NCBI GenBank assembly: GCA_024138025.1
Contig: JAMXBD010001195.1
Location: 124,001 to 188,000 of the forward strand
Direction of reading: 5' to 3'
Origin: Combretum micranthum
Taxonomy: Eukaryota; Streptophyta; Magnoliopsida; Myrtales; Combretaceae
DNA length: 64,000 nucleotides
The notes under the pieces are model-generated. The model was not told where the DNA came from, did no database searches, and saw only the letters and a list, made by a program, of their open reading frames with translations. Of the stretch, positions 33,911-46,712 are shown in pieces. The first letter of the stretch is position 1. The number at the start of each line of letters is the position of its first letter. A program made the position numbers and the translations under genes.

Positions 33911-35345
33911 CAACATGGCAGATGTCAAGTACGTTGAAAGAAGAATATGCCACTAATAATGATTTTCATAAGATTATTGTTGATATGCAACAAGGCAAAC
34001 CATTGAAATGGGAGCTGAAATGGCATAATAGCCTTTTATATTATGCAATTCGATTATTTTTGGTGCCTACTTCCAATTATATTACAGGAATTTCATGGAT
34101 CTCCTACTGCTGGATATTTTGGAAAATTCGAGATATATCAAAGAGTAGCATCTCAATTTTTGTGGACTGGTATGAGGAAATCAATAGAGAAGTTTGTCAA
34201 TGATTACATAATCTAGCAAAAGGTCAAATACATGACAAAATCACCTCTAGGATTATTGAATCCTTTACCAATACCAAAAGCTATTTAGGAGGATATTAGC
34301 AAGTATTTTATTACCTGCTTACCTAAATCACAAGGATATACTGTGATTTTTGTTGTAGTTGATAGGTTATCTAAGCACTGTCATTTGGGTACTTTGGATT
34401 TTCATTTTAATGCATCAAAAGTAGCCCAATTGTTCATTTCAATGATAGTACGTTTACATGGGTTCTCAAGATCAATTGTTTCATATAGGGATCCCATTTT
34501 TCCCCAAAAAAATTTGCAAGAACTTTTTAGATTGAGTAGTACAAATTCAGCATTTTCTAATGCTAATCACCTCAATCAGATGGACAGACAGAGATCCTTA
34601 ATAGGGTTATTCAACAGTACCTACGATGTTATGTCATGGATTGTCCAAAAGATTAGGTCAAGTATTTACCATGGGCGGAGTTTTCTTGTAATACTTCTAT
34701 ACATTAGGGAGATGGATTATCTCCTTTTAAAGTAGTTTATGGAAGAAAACCTCCCACAATTGCTACTTATATGAGAGGCAATACTTCTTTAGAAGCATTA
34801 GATGTGAATTACGTACAAGAGATGAGATTTTGCAAGTTCTGAAAGCTAATTTACAACTTACTCAAGAGAAGATGAAGAAATGTGCAGATCTTAAACGATT
34901 CAATGTTTCTTTCTACCCTGGTGACCTAGTATTTGTTCGATTATAGCCATACAAATAGCTTTCTATGGTCTAAGGCAATTACTCTAGCTGGAAAAGAGAT
35001 ACTATGGACCATTCTGAGTTATAAAACGAGTTGGATTCACAGCTTATGAACTTGATCTTCCTAGTGGCTCTAAGATTCACAATGTTTTTCATTGTTTGGT
35101 TCTTAAACAAGCTTCAGGTTACACTACTACATCACTAGTCTTACCTCAGGATTATTATAACAATCATCCTATTATACAGCCACTAGCTATAGTAGGGTCT
35201 CTCTAGCTATTACAGAATGGAGTACGGGTGTCTCAAGTTATAATTCAATGGCAATGTTTATAGCCAGAGAATGCTTCCTAGGACGATTTAGACATTTTTT
35301 GAGCTAATTACCCACATTTTAACCTTGAGGATAAGGTTCTTTTTC
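33911..35345 (+). pseudogene. Gypsy integrase and C-terminal (chromodomain-like) region
   Basis: At 34343 onward the frame encodes FVVVDRLSKHCHLG, the region of the first integrase Asp. It is followed by SIVSYRDPIF, where family members have S-D-R-D, so the second catalytic Asp is replaced by Tyr. The AYHPQTDGQTE-type motif is present but frame-shifted (about 34560-34600). The C-terminus encodes FTAYELDLPSGSKIHNVFH (about 35017-35095) and ends in a segment resembling V-I-I-Q-W-Q-C-L-x-PENAS with DDLDIF, like the chromodomain tail of chromoviruses. Several TAG stops interrupt it. Confidence 0.8.
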
Positions 35346-35361
35346 AAGGGGAGGAGTAAAC
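35346..35361 (+). other. Polypurine tract of the Gypsy element
   Basis: AAGGGGAGGAGTAAAC directly before the 3' LTR. Confidence 0.75.
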
Positions 35362-35827
35362 TGTTACGCACAGATAGGATAGATGTAGGAGATAACCTAA
35401 GAGGTTAGAAATTATATTGTAACATTATAAAATAGTAACAATAGTTGTTAATCAAACAATTATAGTCATAACTAATAGATCTTCATAGAAATTAACAAGC
35501 AATAACAATGTTTGTCACTTTGTAACATGTATATAAAAGAAGAAAATCAATACAGAAAGGGATATCAAATATTTCCCTTAGAAACAAGATTCGTCTTGAA
35601 GAGTTTCGCTAGACTCGAAGATAGCTAACAATCAAGTGTAGATTTGCAAAATAAACACACGATAGTTAGTGTAGATGAAACCCTAGGTTTCATTGTAGGA
35701 GAAAGATAACAACAAAGAAAGAATAGAGAGAGCGATGCCTGCGAAGAAACAGTGGAGAAGAAACAAACACTTTATACCTAAGGTAATTTTTAGTGGGTCG
35801 GGCTTTATAATTACAAAGGCCATAATT
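35362..35827 (+). repeat. 3' LTR of the Gypsy element
   Basis: 466 bp, partner of 30454-30923; ends CCATAATT rather than CCATAACA. Confidence 0.88.
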
Positions 35828-35832
35828 AAGAG

Positions 35833-35991
35833 ACAAACTTATTAAATAACCGTGAGATCTTTTCATGATAAAAACCCAAAAGCTTTCCTAGGTTGGAAGA
35901 AAAGACGCACATGTGAACTTTGTTCATTTGGCACAAACACTAAATCTATGTTAGGTGATGGATGGCTTTGTAGGTTCTTTATCAATTCTTA

Positions 35992-36022
<31 letters not shown>

Positions 36023-36846
36023 GATTAATTATAAAAAACCTTATCTATGTTTTGGTTTATAGTTAATTTTTTAACAAATAAGTGATCCAGATTTAATATA
36101 AAAGTATCAATATTATAAAATAATATTAGAGGAATATATGTCAGTATCTTATTGGTGTAATAAAATTAATTTAATAAAAGATATTATTAAATAGAATTAA
36201 AAAATAAAATGTAATAAATTATTTTAAAAATCCAAAAAATTTAAAAATATATAAAAATTAGTTTTTTAAGAATGATAAAATAATGACATATATTCTTCAA
36301 AATCATTAAATAATAGTGATACTTTTATTAAACTCGAGTCATCTATTTATCAAAAAATTTAACATGGTTATGTATTTAAATATAAGTACGAATTTTATAA
36401 TTAATCCATATATGTGTGTGTGTATATATCAATCTCAATTGGAAATCAGAGATGCTTACAACGACTGAAATAGTGACATCATTACAATACTGTAATTATG
36501 TTTGTCGGAGGAGTCACGAAGACCACAGGAACATAACAAAACCCATCCAAAATGGTTAATGGAATAAGGATTCCGTAATGGGCTCAATTTCCTATTTTCT
36601 ACCAAGCCTAATCTCTCCAATATATGTATAATATATCCCGTCCGTAGCCCAGTATTTGGACCTGGTCACGTCTCAATTTTCTTAAGTTATAACATTTGAG
36701 CCTCGATTTCATCATTGCTGGACTCTTTCTTATTGGGTTTTTGAAATTCCATTTATATTTAAAACGTGGGTTTTATTTATGGACGATCTTGGAGCATTTA
36801 ATGAAAATATGTATATCTATATAATCCAAATGAGAGTAACCCTTTT
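35833..36846. other. No gene; TA microsatellite at 35993-36017
   Basis: AT-rich non-coding sequence. A run of TA units at 35993-36017 and a short GT/TA run near 36412-36428. Nothing else is recognised. Confidence 0.5.
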
Positions 36847-37368
36847 TAGAAGTACTGTAAACGAGTTAAGTTGAGTCAAGTTTTTCGAAGGCTCGGACTT
36901 AGCTTGTTTAAAAATTATTGAGCTCCAACAAAGTTTTTTATGGGGTCTAACAAGCTTTTTATCGTACTTGAAATTAAAGCTTGAATCAACTCTTTAAAAT
37001 AGCTCTTTTTTATTTATTTCAAAATTAAAATTAATATATAAGAGTTGTTAAATATATATACATATATATTAAATAAAAATTTGTTTTGTTATTTTAATTA
37101 TACATTACTATTTTATAAATTTATAAATTATAAATTTGCTAAGGAGCTTGTTAATGAGTCTATTAATAGTTTATTCGCAAGTCTGTCCATGAGTCTGTCC
37201 TTAAGCCTATTCACGATTCGGCTTATAAGCCTAAATCGAAACTCAAACTTGGCCAATTAATATAAACGAGCTTTATGTTAAGCACAAGCTCGTCCCATTT
37301 ACTAATCAAGATCAAGCCGAGCTAAATCTAGTAGTTCACAAGCAGCTTAGCTCGTTTGCAACCCTACC
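36847..37368. mobile_element. hAT-like MITE
   Basis: The ends are inverted copies: TGTAAACGAGTTAAGTTGAG at the left and, reverse-complemented, TGCAAACGAGCTAAGCTG at the right, both preceded by a TAG/TAGGG terminus. CCTTTT borders both sides. The interior is rich in AGCTCG/CAAGCTC repeats. This GCAAACGAGCT pattern is typical of non-autonomous hAT elements in plants. The open frame 37045-37260 lies inside and is not a gene. Confidence 0.6.
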
Positions 37369-39440
37369 TTTTGATGTCTTTTCTTACTATTTCCTATTAT
37401 TACCCTTAAATAAAATTATTCTTTTTATTTCATAATAACCTAAAATGATAATTTTTACAACTTTGACTATTTTTATTAATTTTGACTAATATATATAATT
37501 TTTTTTAACATCCAACCTCACCACTTTCTCTCTCTCTCGTCCTTCTTATTCTCTGCACCTTACTCTCTCCCTCTTCTCTCTCTTCATATTCAATAACTTC
37601 ATAATTTCTACCCATATTCTTTCTTTCTCTACCATTGCAACAATAAGTCAATAACTGCTATTTTAAACTCACATTACCATAAATCTCTTTTAAAATAATG
37701 GGTTTGTTTGGCTAACTCTTTCTAATAATTTCTTTGAAATTTTATTTTTTAATAAATTATTTATCAAGAAATAGATACAAATAAAAAAATTGACAATTTT
37801 CATGAAAAAATCAAATAGATCAAATATAGATGAAATATAAATGTAAATGGGATATATTTTCACATATCGTTAGATATAGATGAAAAACAGACCATCCAAA
37901 TAGACCCACTCCCTCCTTTGCTTACTCTATTTTTTTTTCTCCTCTTCTGAAAAGCTCGTATTAAATTTTCAAAAATAAGAAAAATATGTTACACATAAAA
38001 CTTAATCTATTTAAGCCAAAACTACATACAAGATTTTTATTGTAAAACATTTTAATCTTTTATGATAGAGGAGTAACTAATTTTTTATTAACTTTAAATC
38101 TTAAAGATGTGAAGAGGTCCTTAACCATGCATCTCCTCATCATATGCCTTTCCTACCAATTTTTTTGTACAAATATCCATGAGCTAATGATGCCAAAGAA
38201 GAGAGATTCTTGAAGAGGATGGAGTTCGTGATTGTCAAAATCACAATTTTACTATTTATTTGAATGTACCTAAACAATTCTATATCTAGTTTAATTAAGA
38301 AAAAAATTAAAATCATAAACTCGTAGAATTGTATATTTGACTCGTACTTTTGATAACTATGGATGAATTCAAGTCTCGTGATATGGTGTTCAAATGGCAT
38401 CTTTTTGATATTTGAATGAGGATCTTTGTGTATAACAAGCAAGTAAGACTCGTTGGTATAACAAAAGTTGCTAGACATTGTAAAGATTGATTAATTTGTT
38501 TATATGTTGTTTTGCAATGCTTTTCATCAATAGTAATTATTTATTGGTAAATTGCTTTTTTTTTTATTGTTTTCTAGTGTTTTTTACTAATGATGAAAGG
38601 GATAATTCCATCACAACTATGTTGAAACATTGTTCAATCTTAATGCCATAACACAATAGAGTAATTATTCTTGCTATCTCACCTTAAAACAATATGTAGC
38701 ATTTTATTTTATCATGTGTAAAATAGGTTTAAGTTATGGATATAATTTTGTATGTATTGATGCATATTTTTTCTTTTTATACTGCATAGATATTTGTTTG
38801 GTGTTTGTTGGCGTGGAAATAAAAAAAAATAGTTCATATTTTAATGAAACTAATTCAAAAAATAAATATATTAGTTTTTTCTTTTTTCAGCTATAATGCA
38901 TATATATATATATATATAGTTGGAGGGGATGGTTAAGAATGAAAATCAAGTTGAAGTAAGAACTAGAAAATTGTATTAGCATTTCATTTTTTTCTCAAGA
39001 TACACACCGGTTGCAAACACAATCTTGCACATAGCATCACATTCACATTTTTTTTAATAAAGAAACACCATATAAAAGTATTATTCTATTGCGCAAAAGT
39101 AAAGAAAGGGAAGGTTAATAGTCTTTTCTTCTATTAATTTTTTTTCATGTGGGCACACAAATATGCAATAGTGATTTCTATAAAACAAAACATAAAAAAG
39201 TGTAAAAAAAATAAAAAAAAAAGTCTTTTTCAAATTTCCTTTTTTCCCAATACCTCCTCCATTTTTATGTTGTTTTCTTTCATATTTGTGGGATGCTAAT
39301 TTAAATATATAGAGAGATTGCAAGGGTGAAGAGTGGGTTGTTGTGTATATCCATCAACTTCTTCTTAATGTGTTTTATTTGTGTTTTTGTTTATCTTATT
39401 ATTCTTGCTCATAACAATGTTTATGTATTTTTGTCCCTAT
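37369..39440. other. No gene seen
   Basis: AT-rich DNA with a CT-rich patch (37524-37590), AT repeat at 38897-38920, and long T runs. Open frames here are short, low-complexity and unrecognised. Confidence 0.5.
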
Positions 39441-39450
39441 TTATTCAATA

Positions 39451-39811
39451 GGGTAAATCACACTAGTGGGTTACAATGTTTTTGGGTAAGTTTATTTTGG
39501 ATCACAATGTTTGGAAAAGTTCATTTTGGGTCACAACATTTGGAGAGTAAATTCATTTTGGGTCACAACGTTTGGAAAAGTGATTCAATCTAGGTCATGT
39601 TGGACACATGTCAACAAGAGAAGGATAACACGTGTCAACAAGAGAAAGTGACATATGTCCACTGTGAGCTGAACTGAATCACTTTTCCAAATATTGCAAC
39701 AAAAAATGAACTTACCCACCAAACATTATGACTCAAAATGAACTTTTCCAAACATTGCGATCCAAAATGAACTTATCCCCAAATGTTGTGACCCACTGGT
39801 GTAATATACTC
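39451..39811. mobile_element. Mutator-type foldback MITE (family A, copy 2)
   Basis: A perfect 10-bp direct repeat TTATTCAATA flanks it (39441-39450, 39812-39821). The ends are inverted: GGGTAAATCACACTAGTGGG against GAGTATATTACACCAGTGGG. Each arm holds repeated units of the form TTTTGGGTCACAAC(G/A)TTTGGA, so the 361-bp element folds on itself. Non-coding. Confidence 0.87.
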
Positions 39812-40005
39812 TTATTCAATATTAAATTTAATTTTTTTTAAATGAGTACACAAAAAGCACAATTAAATTCTATATTAGGATTTCAAAAGCACGTGAAACA
39901 TCATAATGCTTTGGTAATCTTGACTTCATCTGTTTTATCTGAAACCTATTCTCTCTCACTTTTTCAATTTTTTCATTATTTAATATTAGTGGGTTATGAT
40001 ATAAA

Positions 40006-40311
40006 AGAATAATGTCAAAAATGGTACCTGAACTTTTGCAAAATATTCAATAAAGTAACTAAGTCTGGTTTTAAATAATTTGGTATCTGAAGCAAGTTTT
40101 CATGTACGTTTTTCCTACCTAAAATTTGGTTTTGAATAATTTAATACCTGAAATAAGTTTCACGTATATCTTCCTACTTGAAGCAAGTTCAATAAAATAA
40201 GAAAAATATATGCAGAAACTTGCTCTGACTATCAAATTATTTAAAATCAAACTCTAGGTACCAAATTGAACTTTTTGTGAAAATCTAAGTACCATTTTTC
40301 ACATTAACCCT
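40006..40311. mobile_element. Mutator-type foldback MITE (family B, copy 1)
   Basis: Left end AATGTCAAAAATGGTACCTG; the right end reverse-complemented is TTAATGTGAAAAATGGTACT, then both continue with related sequence for about 100 bases. Flanks GATATAAA and AATATAAA match at 7 of 8. Non-coding. Confidence 0.75.
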
Positions 40312-41425
40312 AATATAAATATACGGAAATCATAGGTTTAAGAATGAGTGTTGAATCAATTATTTATAAACATCTATTGTATTTTTTTAAAATAATTGTG
40401 TTTTTGTATTTATACCATTATTTATTAAATCTTGATTTTTTTTTCATTCCAAATTTTGTAGATTAATGGACATAGCACACTTTTGAAGCAAATTAAGAAG
40501 CTTTTTTTTATTTTTACGTGAATGTTCCTCTTTTAATGTGTAACTATTTCTTGCTTCTTGCTATCAAAATATTTTTAATATCTTTTCTTATATAATTTCC
40601 TACTTCAATGCCTTAAATTTTATTTGGTTTATATATATACATGGAATTGCCAATATCGTTTTACAAATGTTTCTAGAGTTTGCGGCTCCAATTTGCTCAT
40701 TCCTTCAGTAGCAATTGCATATTTAATACATCATGATGGGCATTAGAGCTATAAGCTGTGACATACTCAAATATTATTAGATTAAAAAAAAATTCTATTT
40801 TATTTGGTTTCTTCTACAATTATATTGTTTGACTTTTACTCATACAATTCATCAGCCTTTCTCCTTTAAATTTGGTGATATCATACTAGATATTGCAATT
40901 TTTCATTTTACTCTCGTAAAGCTTTTATCGTAAAAGATTGAATTGTCCATATATAATATATATTTGGTTGCATTGTAAATCGTGGATGTATATATTCATA
41001 ATAAAATAAAATTGCATTTTATCGGTATTTGTTTGATTATATTTTAAGTTATAGATAAGCATTGTGACAAAGTGTCATCACTATCAAAAGAATAGTAGAA
41101 TGGTTTCATATTAATGTCCAATATTTGGAAAATTAAATAGAATCAATCTCTTTTCAATTATGTTTAAATGAACTTTTTAATCTATTTAATAATTTGTTAA
41201 TATTTTTAAGAGCACACATATTATGGGTGCGCATTGCTAGTGTATATATGAATGATAACGAAAAGCGGTTTTGATATAATCAAACAATATTAATGATTAA
41301 AATTTCAAAATTCGTAAGAATAATGAGTCCAAACCCTTCTGGAATCTGGATTCCAGTGGACTTAATGTACTTTCCTCTGTTTAACACATATACTTTTCAA
41401 TAAATAAATATTACGGAAAAAGTAC
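40312..41425. other. No gene seen
   Basis: AT-rich non-coding sequence with no recognisable repeat or open frame. Confidence 0.5.
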
Positions 41426-41860
41426 TCATTAGAGCATCTTTATCCCTACGTTGTTTGAAAAGTTGGTTGAAGTGTCATCTTATATCAAAAGCAACTCTAC
41501 CTACAAGCAACGCTTTACTTTATTTCTAGTTGCTACCAAATAGTTACTTATTTACTTTTTTTTTTTTGTTAATTTTTGAGGTCTCATCTTATTTTGTTGC
41601 CTTAAAATAGTGTTTATGCTTTTTATAAGGATTAAATAAGTATAAAAGAGCCAATAGAATGAGAAGCAAGAGGATTGATTTTTGTAAAAATCAAATAACT
41701 GTGACATGACAATATAATGAAGAGTGAGAGGGTTATTTACCTAAGCAACTTTGGTTGCTTAGCAACGCACATATAACACACTTTATTGCAGAAGCAACTA
41801 CCACATCACCTATCTCTCTTGAAATTTCTATCAAGTACCCAGGAATAAAGATACTTTTAG
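41426..41860. mobile_element. MITE of the TTAGAGCA family (copy 1)
   Basis: The left end reads ATTAGAGCATCTTTATCCCT. The right end reverse-complemented is AAAAGTATCTTTATTCCTGG, and both arms carry AGCAAC/GTTGCTT motifs. A related copy lies at 45488-45843. Superfamily uncertain; no target duplication established. Confidence 0.5.
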
Positions 41861-42352
41861 GTAATACATGCTATGTGTGTATGTAATATATATATACAAC
41901 TACCAGTCATACCTCGACATACAAAAACAAAGTAGGTAGTTTCTAAAATATTTATCATCTACAATTTAAAAAGCAGGTTACGTATGATATAATAATCAAT
42001 ACTTACTTACCATGTGTGTGTATTATTCATCAAAGCCTCGGAGGATAACACGATATATATTGATAAACTACTTATAATGCCATTGATTTTTTTTTCTTCC
42101 TCCTACATGTCTATACTAATTTTTGACAAAAAAAATATGAAAACATAAAATTTATTTTTGAAAGAAAAATTTTACAATATTAAAATTTTACATTAAAATT
42201 AAATAACCCACAAACCACTACAAATGCAGCAAGGAAACCCATTTAATTGTAGGTTAAAGCCAATCAAAATAGGTTGGCTAGCTTGTTTATTCCAATTGCA
42301 TGGCTTTATAAAAGCCCTTAAATCAACAACACTTCACTTCTGATGCCCATAT

Positions 42353-42768
42353 GTTACGTTTGGTACATAGGAATATCCGAAATGGAATGAATTAGAATCG
42401 AAGGAATGAAATGGAATGGAATCAACAAGGAATGACAAATCAATTCTTTTGTTTAGATACAGACACGGAATGGAATGGATATGAATTGGTTTATATTAAA
42501 ATTTACCAAAAATATCCTCTACAAAATATAAGATAATAAATTCATATAGGATAAAAAGATAATGTAAGTAAAAATGCTTAACGAAAGGTGGAATGTAACC
42601 ACGATTTCGTCTTTCAAAGGTGGAATCAAATTCTACCTTAAAGCTGGAATCGTCAATTACAAGGAATCGATTCCGCCTTCTCATGACGCTTCCAAACATA
42701 AAAAAAGAATAGAAGCCGGAATCACAATTTCATTCCAATCAATTTCTGCATACTAAACAAGCCATCTT
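42353..42768. mobile_element. Harbinger-like MITE (tentative)
   Basis: The left end CGTTTGGTACATAGGAAT and, reverse-complemented, the right end GCTTGTTTAGTATGCAGAAA have the GTTTGGTA-type terminus. The interior is full of GGAATGGAAT/ATTCCATT inverted motifs. This composition is well known in plant MITEs that open with GTTTGG. The open frames on both strands at 42496-42756 are by-products. Confidence 0.45.
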
Positions 42769-44860
42769 CTAACCATAGAAATTACTTTATTATATCACTT
42801 ATTTTATTTGGTCTACATACACTGGTTTTTGTGCATTTCCTTTCTCGTCAGACTTATTTTTTTTAATCACATGTATACCATTATTTTAAAAAATTACTAA
42901 AATACAAATGGCAAAAAAAAAAAGAATTACCAAAATACTCAACTGTATGCCATCTTGAAAATACGATACACTATTTTACAACGAATATCGCTTCTTTCAA
43001 GTACGATATAGTGATATAGAAAAACAATATTTTACCCATGCATTACATCATACAAGTGCAGTACACATATTATATGTATACTAGTTTCATACTTGCAACA
43101 TATGATACTAATAAATTTCTAATATTATATTTTTAATATGTGATATTAGTGATTTGATATTTATGTAATTAGTTATTTCTAATTGTTATTTGTATAATTT
43201 TTTTATTGATAAAAAAAATTCTCTATTTTTACACTGCTTGAAAATGGATTTACACGAAATTCGTATTTGTATCATTTAAGTTTCCCACCAACACGAATCG
43301 GACAATTAAAATTAGGGAAAAAAAGACTTTTAAATGATAAAAAAAAAAAATTGATGTCACCATGGCTAGTCAAGGATAAGCGTCCCAAAATTAATCTAAT
43401 AGAATTTCACATTCCTATTGTAAAACATCATTTAACATCAATTGAGGAAAAAAGATAAAAGAAAAAGGATAGAAATCAAACTCTCAGTTGACTGGTGCTA
43501 TGATTTTGTATTTTTACTTTTAATAAATAATCTTAATTCATTGGACCAAGAACAACTTTTTTCTGCACCGAATCAATTTAAAAAAAGAAATGGAACTTTT
43601 TGCTTGATTTGGTACCCCATTTGGTTCGAATTTTTTAACTTTTAGGTCGTACGAATGCCCTTTCAATTTTAAACTACTTCAAAAAAAAAAGAAAAAATTT
43701 ATAGCTTCCAATAGTTTATGATTCACAGAGGCGAACAAACGAAAGGCGCCCACCCCGGACGCTCACCATTATTCCATTCTAGATCTTCACGAATCGCATG
43801 AAATAATAATAATAATAATAATACGCCATCGAAGTGCTCGCAATTCATTGGCTTGCGCTTGCCCATATTTCGAAGACATTAATTGTTGCACGTGTGTTTT
43901 CCTTTGGGGACATGCATAATCGTACGTTATCTTATTATTTTCAATAATAACACCAAATCCATTGACAAGTATTGACCAAGGGTTACCCGATGGCTTGACC
44001 AGTCCTTTGTGTCCCACTTCATGTTCAAATTAATCCAATATCATTTGGCAAATTCTATATCATGAATTTTGACTTAATGGATCTTATCGATTATTTATTA
44101 ATTAAAATTATATCTGATTATAATCATATGTTATTAATTAATTAATATTTTAATTATTATATTTATTTTAACGATTTGATATTAATTAGACAGCTTTATC
44201 GATCAGATCGTGAAAAATCACTCATCTTTCTTTTTTTTTTTCATTTTAATTGTTCCATAAGTTATTTAAATGTTTAGATTTTTATACAATAATAATACAT
44301 CATTAAAATGTCTTCTATATTAATTCTTTTGATCATTTTAATAATGGAATACTGAGTTTCATGGGGTCATAAAAATCCTCCTGTTTTTCTTATTATGCAA
44401 ATTCTAAAGAAGTGGCTAAACACTTTAAAGTTATATAAGACAAAAATTGAACCACGATTTTTATAGAAAAAGTTGGATAAAATAGACGGAAAAGGCCGGA
44501 AAAGTAGCATTGAATTTGGAAGTCACATAAGACGGCTCATTTCTTCCTTAATGAAATGAAGAATTCTATCTTTGATTTTGTAGTGGATAGACCATACAAA
44601 CCATCGCTTTAACTTTTAGTCCTTGATACTTTCAATATGAAAATGATGGAGGGACAAATTGGGGAGCAACGGACAATTTGTTAGTATTTATATAATATGT
44701 AAAAAACCTAATGGTTTGTCAAAATAAATAAGAATTTAATATGTACAAATTTATTGATGCAACTACCACAAGTGATTTCAAGTGATTAAGGCATTAATGG
44801 TCCTGTTTCAACTTCGTTGCTCGAGCTTTGGGGGGTTATATCAACGATCAAATATTTGCT
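42769..44860. other. No gene; AAT microsatellite at 43802-43823
   Basis: AT-rich, with a seven-unit AAT repeat. A GC-richer patch at 43735-43790 (GGCGCCCACCCCGGACGC) is noted but carries no recognisable reading frame. Confidence 0.45.
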
Positions 44861-44869
44861 AGTAAAATG

Positions 44870-45177
44870 ACTTGAGGTGAGTGACTGTAGAACTAGACAA
44901 CCAGGTGGTGGTTAATTTAGCGTAGAATAATGTATGTAATGTGAATGATGTCTTCTCCTTAGTTTATGATATAAAGATGTTGTTTCGTAGAGATTGGGAG
45001 TTAAAGGTTGGTGCATACTCATAAAGAGGGTAACAGAGCCGCTGACGCCCTTGCTGTGTATACTTATCATTTAACTCAAACCCTCTATCCTTGATTCCCC
45101 TCCAGCTATGGTTTATCAAACTATTGCGGAGGATCTGAGCAGTGTCGCTTTCCCTTGTGCTCCATTTTGTTAGCTTT
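44870..45177 (+). pseudogene. 3' end of a LINE ORF2 (RNase H domain)
   Basis: One frame encodes VFSLVYDIKMLFRRDWELKV, continuing after a shift as THKEGNRAADALAVYTYHLT. After another shift it reads SPPAMVYQTIAEDLSSVAF and ends at TAG 45170-45172. This series (DxxxLLxRxWxxxV, REGNxxADALA, then xxPPxx...DxxG/SVxxP) is the C-terminus of the RNase H domain in plant L1-type LINEs. Truncated at its 5' end, as LINEs usually are. Confidence 0.75.
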
Positions 45178-45212
45178 TCTTTTTTTTTTTTTTTTTTTAA
45201 GTTTCATCCCTT

Positions 45213-45248
45213 TCTATAGATAGACAGATAGATAGATAGATAGATAAC
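45213..45248. repeat. GATA microsatellite
   Basis: About eight tetranucleotide units (one GACA variant), 15 bases after a long T run (about 45178-45198). Confidence 0.9.
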
Positions 45249-45487
45249 AATTTATATAATGGATCGCTTTTTTTAAATAGAATGTGTACTTTATAATTAC
45301 AAGAGAAGACTAGAGATAATCAAAGTCATAGGGTGGGAACATTTTATGGTCATGTCCATTATTTAATGGAACTAATACCATTGGTTATTTAATGATTCAG
45401 TTTTATATCAAATTGTAATCATATCAGATATCCACTACCGATCATATATGGAATGTACAGCTCAAGGGCATTATCAATAGGAATAAC

Positions 45488-45843
45488 ACTTAGAGCAACT
45501 TTATTGGAGTTGCTTAACACGGGAATCTATGCTAAGCAACCCCTTTATAAGTTACTTAACCAATAAAGTGGATTGCTTAGCTTTGGTAGGTTGCTTGTAG
45601 GTTGCTTAGCTAAGCAACCTAAAAAGTAAGTTGCATATATATATTTTTATATACTTTTTAGATTAGTAATGTATAATTTATGTAATGTGGGATCCATAAA
45701 AAATTTTAAAAATCATGTTAAGTAACTCATGAATAAAGTAGTGAGTTTTTTAGTAGAAATGTTGCTTAAGATGCTGATATAGCGATGCTGATGTGGCATG
45801 TTAAATAACTTCCTAGGCAACTCATTTTTAAAGATGGTCTTCA
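45488..45843. mobile_element. MITE of the TTAGAGCA family (copy 2)
   Basis: The left end reads ACTTAGAGCAACTTTATTGG followed by AGTTGCTTAACA. The right end reverse-complemented is AAGACCATCTTTAAAAATGA, then GTTGCC and TTATTTAACATG. The interior contains several inverted GTTGCTTAG/CTAAGCAAC motifs. Same family as 41426-41860. Confidence 0.6.
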
Positions 45844-46605
45844 TAAATTTACATATATTAGCTGTTAGGGTTTCATCGTTATTTAAGATATAGGTTTGTG
45901 GGAAAAAAATTGTAGAATAAAGTAGAATTTAAGTAGCATTAGAACTTACCCTTTTATAATTATCTGAGTTGTCATTAATTTGAAGTATTTTTGGCAGTAG
46001 AATGAAAATCCTATGTTTGGCAATGGGTCGTGTAAGCATATACATATATTAGTATTTTTATATTTATTTCAAAAGTATTGTTAATATGGTTTTTTAGTAA
46101 AGCTAAACAAAACAATAGCTATTACTTTTATTTTATTATTTAATAGTTTCATTTTTTTTACCATATTTTATTCCACAAACCAAAAGTGCCATAATATTTA
46201 TAGGAAGGAGTAGGTAATCCATTATGGCCTATGAAATCAACCAAATATAGTGTGATGTAATTGCAAAAAGAAAATACTATGTTTGACAATGGCAACATGG
46301 GAAATTACAAAAATGGAAGGAAACAGTAGAAATGCTATGTGTAAATTCTTAAAAGGAAGTGAATAATGATGAAAATGGAGAAAGAATTTTGGAAATATGG
46401 TAGTGTTTATGATGATGCTTTAGGATTTCAATGTACTATGTCTAAGATGAAAGTGAGCTTGCCGGTGGACTATTGCCATCCCATTCTTGAGCAAGCTCTA
46501 GTACAATACAACCATCTTATCTAATAAACTAGCTAGAAGTTATCCCTTCATGTTAAATCACTAAAAGAAAACGTTCAAGACATGTGGCTATATAAGAACT
46601 ATAGA
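45844..46605. other. No gene seen
   Basis: Non-coding AT-rich sequence; no recognisable repeats. Confidence 0.5.
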
Positions 46606-46607
46606 AT

Positions 46608-46712
46608 ATTTAATGATCTTATAATCTAGTGGTATTACTTCCAACTTTTCAAATAAGATATATTAAGTCCGATTCTCCCCTCCCTATTATAATAGTAAAA
46701 AAAAATTAGAAA
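46608..46712 (+). repeat. tRNA-derived SINE-like element (copy 2)
   Basis: A-box-like TAATCTAGTGG (46622-46632), B-box-like AGTCCGATTCTCC (46668-46680), CTATTATAATAGT and an A-tail. It is the better-preserved relative of 3401-3492. The B box departs from GGTTCGANTCC by only a few bases. Confidence 0.6.

Larger units (their letters stand above)
30454..35827 (+). mobile_element. Degenerate Ty3/Gypsy LTR retrotransposon
   Basis: LTRs at 30454-30923 (470 bp) and 35362-35827 (466 bp) are about 90% alike by eye, most differences being transitions. The flanking 5-mers AGGAG (30449-30453) and AAGAG (35828-35832) match at 4 of 5. The interior runs gag, zinc knuckle, protease, RT, RNase H, integrase, C-terminal domain, the Gypsy order. 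Every domain carries stops or shifts, many of them TAG where Trp is expected. The element sits 2.5 kb downstream of the MAP kinase gene, same strand. Confidence 0.92.

Noticed and set aside
43735..44017. GC-richer patch with a 76-residue minus-strand frame
   Set aside because: The frame contains an Ile run from the AAT microsatellite and no recognisable domain.
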